10,790 nt of DNA from an uncultured Armatimonadota bacterium (GTDB lineage Bacteria > Armatimonadota > UBA5829 > DTJY01): positions 1 through 10,790 of the forward strand of contig CALNCU010000020.1 in NCBI GenBank assembly GCA_937875395.1, in the 5' to 3' direction. The notes below the pieces were generated by a model. The model was not told the DNA's origin and ran no database searches. It saw only the letters and a list, made by a program, of their open reading frames with translations. The position numbers and the translations under genes are program-made. Below, one piece after another: positions 7,197 through 10,790 of this stretch. Every line of letters begins with the position of its first letter. The first letter of the stretch is position 1.

Positions 7197-7365
7197 AATT
7201 CACATTTTGCACACATAGCCCCAATTTTTGCAGATGAGGCGTAATCTTTTCATCCATTACTGCTACACATTTTTCCTGCATATGCGGTGTCACATGGACA
7301 TAAAGATTTTCTGTTATTCCTACCGTGGCATGTAATAGGCGCTCGGAAACCGCAAGCAAAACCTA
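7195..7365 (-). pseudogene. C-terminal remnant of a tyrosine recombinase (phage-type integrase)
   Basis: Read on the minus strand, this frame gives VSERLLHATVGITENLYVHV, then TPHMQEK and about 25 more residues to TAA at 7197-7195. It matches the end of phage-type integrases, typically VSERLGHATVGIT...Y.HV.P.MQ. The catalytic Tyr (codon at 7302-7300) and the preceding His of the LGH box are kept, while the Gly is Leu here. An in-frame TAG at 7365-7363 closes the frame upstream, and the H-x-x-R catalytic block is missing, so the gene is dead. An intrinsic terminator sits at its stop codon. It points to past integration of an element beside the defence genes. Confidence rests on motif reading alone. 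Confidence 0.72.
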
Positions 7366-7440
7366 TGAAGGGTGAATGGGAGCCTGTACACTGCCATCTT
7401 GCCGTGAGTAGATCTTATCCATCCATTTGTAAATTCTGCC
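7366..7440 (-). pseudogene. Possible N-terminal scrap of the same integrase
   Basis: Directly upstream, in the same minus-strand frame beyond the TAG, the sequence reads KIYSRQDGSVQAPIH. This resembles the GSIYKRKDGRWVA start common in phage-type integrases. If real, some 250-300 residues have been deleted between it and the C-terminal remnant. The similarity is short, and the usual Trp is Val, so this is tentative. Confidence 0.3.
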
Positions 7441-7543
7441 TTTTTGGCTCTCTCTTATATGCAATCAATATTTCAGTTACGCTGCAAGGTTACTTTTATC
7501 TCTGCAAATGCTAATGATATTAGAAAAGAATCCAAAGAAATGC

Positions 7544-7571
7544 TTGACTTTTTCATTATATTGTTTATAAT
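7544..7571 (+). promoter_or_regulatory. Sigma-70-type promoter of the GntR/LacI-type regulator gene
   Basis: TTGACT (7544-7549) and TATAAT (7566-7571) are separated by 16 bases, close to the housekeeping consensus. Transcription would start near 7578, giving a leader of about 50 bases before the ATG at 7627. A 13-base palindrome CTAATGATATTAG (7511-7523) lies just upstream of the -35 box. Confidence 0.75.
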
Positions 7572-7574
7572 GAA
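7552..7574. promoter_or_regulatory. Candidate operator: perfect 9-bp inverted repeat over the -10 box
   Basis: TTCATTATA, five bases, TATAATGAA form a perfect 23-bp dyad that covers the whole -10 hexamer. A dimeric regulator bound here would block RNA polymerase. The gene it precedes encodes a dimeric-type GntR repressor, so autorepression is the natural inference. Confidence 0.65.
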
Positions 7575-7626
7575 TATTACTAAGACATTTTACTAGTAAG
7601 CCCGAGTGTAATTGAAGGTAATGGAT

Positions 7627-8721
7627 ATGGAACTAATAAGAAAATCTAATCTGCCGCTTTATGTGCAGATTAGAAATCAGTTGAAGCAAAAAATTATGAA
7701 TGGCGAGTTCAAGCCTCTAGATTTTATTCCAACAGAGCAGGAGTTATGTGAAGATTTTGGAGTAAGCCTTATAACCGTCCGTCAGGCACTGAAAGACTTG
7801 GTTAACGAAGGGCTGCTGTGCCGAGTGCCGCGCAGGGGAACTTATGTTACAGAGTTCAATTCTAAAGAAATAAAACAAAAGCGGATTGGTATAATTATGC
7901 GGTCCGCAAAGCCCAGCGAGAGCTTCTTCCTGACGGAAACCTTGCGGGGTGTAGAGAATGCAAATGATGGGTGCCAGGTAATCTTGGCCGGTACAGCTAC
8001 GGATAGCGCTCAATTTATAAAGATTTTGGAGAAGGCGGATGTTGACGGCCTGTTGCTGGTTGCCCTTGATCCCATCCTGGGCCGCAGAGGGTCTGCAGTA
8101 TTAAAGGATATGATAAAGATGCCTTTCGCACTCCTATATACGCACATCTACGAGCCGGATATCTATACTGTTTTCACGGATTTAAGGAGGAGTACAGCTG
8201 AGGTAACCGACCATCTGGTTGGATTGGGGCATACAAGGATTGCATTTATAAATGGTATGGAAGCCTCACAGGGTGATATGGAAAGATTGGAAGGGTACAG
8301 GCTCTCTCTTGAGAAACACGGCATCCGGTTTGATGAAAGCCTTGTTCTGTGGGATCAGTATGATACAAATAATACTTCTGTTGCAGTAGACCAACTATTA
8401 AAACTGACCGGCCCTCCGACTGCGATCATAGCATCTGAGGATGAAACAGCCGTAGAAGCAATCAAAACATTGAAGGTACACGGATTATCCGTACCCAAAG
8501 ATATGGCAGTAGTTGGTCATAATGATTCCTATGTTGCCAAGATGATGAATCCGCAGATTACCACGGTAAGTGAACCGCTGTTTGAAACAGGGCGCAGGGC
8601 AACCTGGCTTCTTAGAAACCTTATGGACGGCCTGGAAGCGGAGGAGCATCAGATTATCCTTCCAACCAAGCTGGTAGTACGGGAATCGTGCGGGGCAGGG
8701 CTTGGGGCAGTTACGGTTTGA
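7627..8721 (+). CDS. GntR-family regulator with LacI-type sugar-sensing domain
   Basis: This 364-residue regulator has an N-terminal GntR winged helix (about residues 5-75; PLYVQIRNQLK, ELCEDFGVSLITVRQALKDL, then GTYV). A periplasmic-binding-protein-like effector domain of the LacI/PurR type follows (about 85-350; RIGIIM, VDGLLLV, LGHTRIAFINGM, AVVGHNDS). Such GntR-LacI chimeras, AraR being the known example, bind operators as dimers and release DNA when a sugar or oligosaccharide binds. GAAGG at 7614-7618 lies 8 bases before the ATG at 7627. An ATG at 7621 is too close to it, and TTG at 7612 overlaps it. The downstream secreted carbohydrate-active protein suggests a glycan-derived inducer. 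The ligand itself cannot be read. Confidence 0.88.
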   Translation: MELIRKSNLPLYVQIRNQLKQKIMNGEFKPLDFIPTEQELCEDFGVSLITVRQALKDLVNEGLLCRVPRRGTYVTEFNSKEIKQKRIGIIMRSAKPSESFFLTETLRGVENANDGCQVILAGTATDSAQFIKILEKADVDGLLLVALDPILGRRGSAVLKDMIKMPFALLYTHIYEPDIYTVFTDLRRSTAEVTDHLVGLGHTRIAFINGMEASQGDMERLEGYRLSLEKHGIRFDESLVLWDQYDTNNTSVAVDQLLKLTGPPTAIIASEDETAVEAIKTLKVHGLSVPKDMAVVGHNDSYVAKMMNPQITTVSEPLFETGRRATWLLRNLMDGLEAEEHQIILPTKLVVRESCGAGLGAVTV

Positions 8722-8775
8722 TGGTCTTGCATTTGCGAAAGTTTGCTCGGAATTGGATTTGAGCCGGATATAGCG

Positions 8776-8803
8776 GCTAAGAATGCTAAACTTAGCTAAG
8801 AAT
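8776..8803. repeat. Repeated GCTAA boxes and a 12-bp palindrome upstream of the pseudopilin gene
   Basis: GCTAAGAAT occurs at 8776-8784 and again at 8795-8803. Between them GCTAA-AC-TTAGC (8785-8796) is a perfect palindrome, so GCTAA appears three times at 9-10 base steps. The array lies 16 bases before the pseudopilin start and just downstream of a weak promoter-like pair (TTGCTC at 8743, GATATA at 8767). It may be a regulator-binding site. Confidence 0.4.
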
Positions 8804-8819
8804 AAAACGGAGGTGCATA

Positions 8820-9488
8820 ATGAAAGGAAAGCAAGGATTCACGCTTATAGAATTGCTAGTTGTTATTGCGATTATAGCGGTACTAGCAGCAATTCTCTTT
8901 CCGGTATTTGCCCAGGCCCGGGAAAAGGCCCGGCAGGCCTCATGTATGAATAACCTTAAGCAAATTGGGGCGGCTTTTTCCATGTATGCCGACGATTATG
9001 ATGATGTTATGATAAAAGCTACCGCAAGGGGTGGTTGGGATATCGTAGGAACTACCAATTTTTGGTATGTTCTTCTTGTTCGCGGAGGCTACTTCGGTAT
9101 ATCAAACCCAACTTTTACATATGATAAAACTAGTAAAATACCCTTACTAAGATGCCCTTCTGCTCATGATGTGTTGCCTAATTGGACAACATATCTTATC
9201 TCAAGCTCAGGCTTTTCCACCTTTGCTGGCTGGAATAATAAATTCTACAAGGTGGGAGAGGTAAAACCATCTGCAATGTATCTATGTGATCAAGCCCGAG
9301 TAGGATATTATGGTATTCTTGCTCATCCCAGCTATGTGACAACAGGAGTAAGTACTAATAACTATGGCGCAGTAGGAGATCAGCATAATGGTGGCGCAAA
9401 TGTTTTGTACGTTGGTAGCAACGTAGGCTGGGTGAATCGTGAGACAATGAAAAGCAGTTCCTGGTCAGGCTGGGATTGGCAGGAATAA
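8820..9488 (+). CDS. DUF1559-type pseudopilin-like secreted protein
   Basis: This 222-residue protein starts with a type IV prepilin leader: MKGKQG, cleavage before Phe7, FTLIE with the conserved Glu at mature position 5, then a hydrophobic helix to about residue 30. The FPVFAQAREKARQ and CMNNLKQIG blocks that follow are hallmarks of the DUF1559 family, abundant in Planctomycetota, Lentisphaerota and Armatimonadota. Family members usually end with H-x9-DG. Here the block is HNGGANVLYVGS (His189), so the Asp-Gly pair is lost. It would be processed by a prepilin peptidase and displayed at the cell surface or in a pseudopilus. Its role in the family is poorly known. GGAGG at 8809-8813 supports the ATG. 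It sits between the regulator gene and a secreted glycan-active gene. Confidence 0.88.
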   Translation: MKGKQGFTLIELLVVIAIIAVLAAILFPVFAQAREKARQASCMNNLKQIGAAFSMYADDYDDVMIKATARGGWDIVGTTNFWYVLLVRGGYFGISNPTFTYDKTSKIPLLRCPSAHDVLPNWTTYLISSSGFSTFAGWNNKFYKVGEVKPSAMYLCDQARVGYYGILAHPSYVTTGVSTNNYGAVGDQHNGGANVLYVGSNVGWVNRETMKSSSWSGWDWQE

Positions 9489-9542
9489 CTGTGATTATGT
9501 TTAGACAACCAACATGATTAACAATAAGGAGGCGAATAAAGC

Positions 9543-10790
9543 ATGAGTTTTTCTAATTTTAACAAGCTGTTTATCTTTGTTTTGGGGTTACTGCTATTAG
9601 GTAATGGATTTTGTTTTAGTGGTGCTTGGGCAGGTAATCTATTAAAAAACCCGGGTTTTGAAGGTGGAGTGCGTAAAAGCAACGCCCCGGAATGTTGGGA
9701 GGCAGGCACAGCCAACGAAAAAAACCCAGAAGTAGCGATAATTAAAGTTGAAACCGAAGGTAACAATATTTATAAGGGAGATAAAGCCTTCTATATGGAA
9801 AAAGAAGGTATAGGAGCGCTATGTCTTTTTCAGGTTGTTCCAGATGTAAAGATCGGGGAGGAAATGACTTTTTCCGTTTTCCTTAAAGGGAGCGGGGTAG
9901 CATCCATCAATATGTATTTCTATAAAAGTGGTTGGAGTATTGTTCCTGGTACTCACCCGGTTTCTAAAAAAATAACATTATCTGCTAATGATTACGTAAG
10001 ATACACGATAAGTGGTCGTGTCCCAGAAGGAACAACACTAGCTAGAGTGTTGGTGATAACGGAATCCACTAAGGCTAAAGTATGGGTGGATGATACTGAA
10101 TTTGTATACAGTACAGCCGTAAACACATCCACCGGAAGCATTACTCCTCAGTCGCAAGAAAAGATGGTGAATATAGCTCCTCTAGCTACAATTGTTTCTG
10201 AGCCGTTCAGCACTATGATTAACAGATGTGTTGATGGAGATATACATACGGCTGTCTCTCCGGAAAGAGGATTGGAGGAGGCGGCAAATTTTGAATTCAA
10301 ATTTGATAAGCCGTATAGCATTGGTAGAATACGCTTATATCAAAAAGGCGCTATCGCTTACGATCTGAGAGCTGATACTGATGGTAACGGAAAGTATGAT
10401 ATGTTAGTAGCCGAGGCCAGAGATCTGCCTGAAAATTCGGGATGGAAGGAATACAGCTTCAATCCAATAAATGCTTATGCCGTGAAATTTCTTCCAACAG
10501 AAGGAAAAATTATATACTGCTCTCCATATCCCTCGTTGGCAGAATTTGAAATATATGCTCTGGAGAAGGATTTAATAGGCAATAAAAGTATAACAGCAAA
10601 AGTACAAGAAAGAGAACTTTCGCCACCCAAGATAAGTTATGAATCTTTTCCTAACGCTTATCAAAAAGGAATTTTTGTTGAGCCTTGGATGTTTGAGTGG
10701 CCGGAGAATGGTGATTTTGTTGGTAATAAAAAGTTTAATAAGGTTATCAATGATATAAAAAGCACAGGTGCTGATACTTTATGGATGCTA
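9543..10790 (+). CDS. Large secreted carbohydrate-active protein, 3' end beyond the window
   Basis: The frame is open for 416 codons to the window edge. Residues 1-30 are a signal peptide with a long hydrophobic core ending AWA. Next comes a beta-rich module opening NLLKNPGFEGG, typical of CBM4/9/16-like carbohydrate-binding domains (about 31-195, closing with VWVDDTEF). A second module from about 208 (NIAPLATIVSEPFS, VDGDIHTA, IGRIRLYQ) resembles discoidin/F5-8 type C domains and carries DTDGNGKYD, a calcium-loop-like element. From about residue 366 a new domain starts with WMFEWPENG and VINDIKSTGADTLWML, which looks like the first strand and helix of a TIM-barrel glycoside hydrolase (inference). 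AAGGAGG at 9526-9532 precedes the ATG. It follows the pseudopilin gene by 54 bases and is likely co-transcribed with it. Confidence 0.8.
   Translation, partial: MSFSNFNKLFIFVLGLLLLGNGFCFSGAWAGNLLKNPGFEGGVRKSNAPECWEAGTANEKNPEVAIIKVETEGNNIYKGDKAFYMEKEGIGALCLFQVVPDVKIGEEMTFSVFLKGSGVASINMYFYKSGWSIVPGTHPVSKKITLSANDYVRYTISGRVPEGTTLARVLVITESTKAKVWVDDTEFVYSTAVNTSTGSITPQSQEKMVNIAPLATIVSEPFSTMINRCVDGDIHTAVSPERGLEEAANFEFKFDKPYSIGRIRLYQKGAIAYDLRADTDGNGKYDMLVAEARDLPENSGWKEYSFNPINAYAVKFLPTEGKIIYCSPYPSLAEFEIYALEKDLIGNKSITAKVQERELSPPKISYESFPNAYQKGIFVEPWMFEWPENGDFVGNKKFNKVINDIKSTGADTLWML

Noticed and set aside
6860..7198. Plus-strand open frame of 112 codons
   Set aside because: It has no family resemblance and no convincing start signal. 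It runs through the GC hairpin, the nested inverted repeat and the minus-strand terminator, so it is read from non-coding DNA.
7287..7514. Plus-strand open frame of 75 codons
   Set aside because: It lies opposite the integrase remnant, whose minus-strand reading has clear recombinase motifs. The plus-strand peptide has none.
8762..8778. Terminator after the GntR/LacI-type gene (AGCCG-N7-CGGCT)
   Set aside because: The stem is only 5 bp and is followed by AAGAAT rather than a T-run.

Overview
The window looks like bacterial chromosome from a lineage such as Armatimonadota, with Planctomycetota or Lentisphaerota as alternatives. The best clue is on the right. There a GntR/LacI-type regulator, a secreted pseudopilin-like protein of the DUF1559 kind (N-terminus GFTLIELLVVIAIIAVLAAI, then an FPVFAQAREKARQ stretch) and a large exported carbohydrate-active protein follow each other. 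That combination is repeated many times in those phyla. The taxonomic call is inference from protein style only.

Left part (1-6853): a defence-type gene cluster, all on the + strand and tightly packed. It starts with the last 81 residues of an unidentified protein that ends in a zinc-ribbon-like Cys cluster. Next come a beta-class DNA amino-methyltransferase (Mod-like, 266-1930) and a superfamily 2 helicase with a C-terminal PD-(D/E)XK nuclease (Res-like, 1927-4575). These two share a 4-bp ATGA overlap and together form a type III-like restriction-modification pair. Two uncharacterised genes follow, overlapping each other: a Trp-rich 194-residue protein (4613-5197) and a protein with a textbook HEPN RNase motif, RNRFTH (5160-5873). 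The last is a HARE-HTH plus GIY-YIG nuclease gene (6003-6782), broken by an in-frame TAA that sits exactly on the Tyr codon of the GIY motif. A plausible reading is that Mod marks self DNA and Res cleaves unmodified DNA. The HEPN protein, and formerly the GIY-YIG nuclease, would add RNA- or DNA-targeting layers.

Middle (6854-7540): about 700 bases with no intact gene. It holds a GC-rich hairpin, a nested inverted repeat and, on the minus strand, the C-terminal remnant of a tyrosine recombinase (7195-7365) that still has its catalytic Tyr and its own intrinsic terminator. This suggests the defence cluster is the edge of a decayed integrative element.

Right part (7544-10790): an apparently chromosomal polysaccharide-use locus. 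A strong sigma-70-type promoter (TTGACT-N16-TATAAT) has a perfect 9-bp inverted repeat over its -10 box. It drives a GntR-headed, LacI-like sensor-bodied repressor. Downstream are the pseudopilin-like gene and the start of a large secreted protein with a carbohydrate-binding-like module, a discoidin-like module and the beginning of a probable TIM-barrel catalytic domain that runs off the window.
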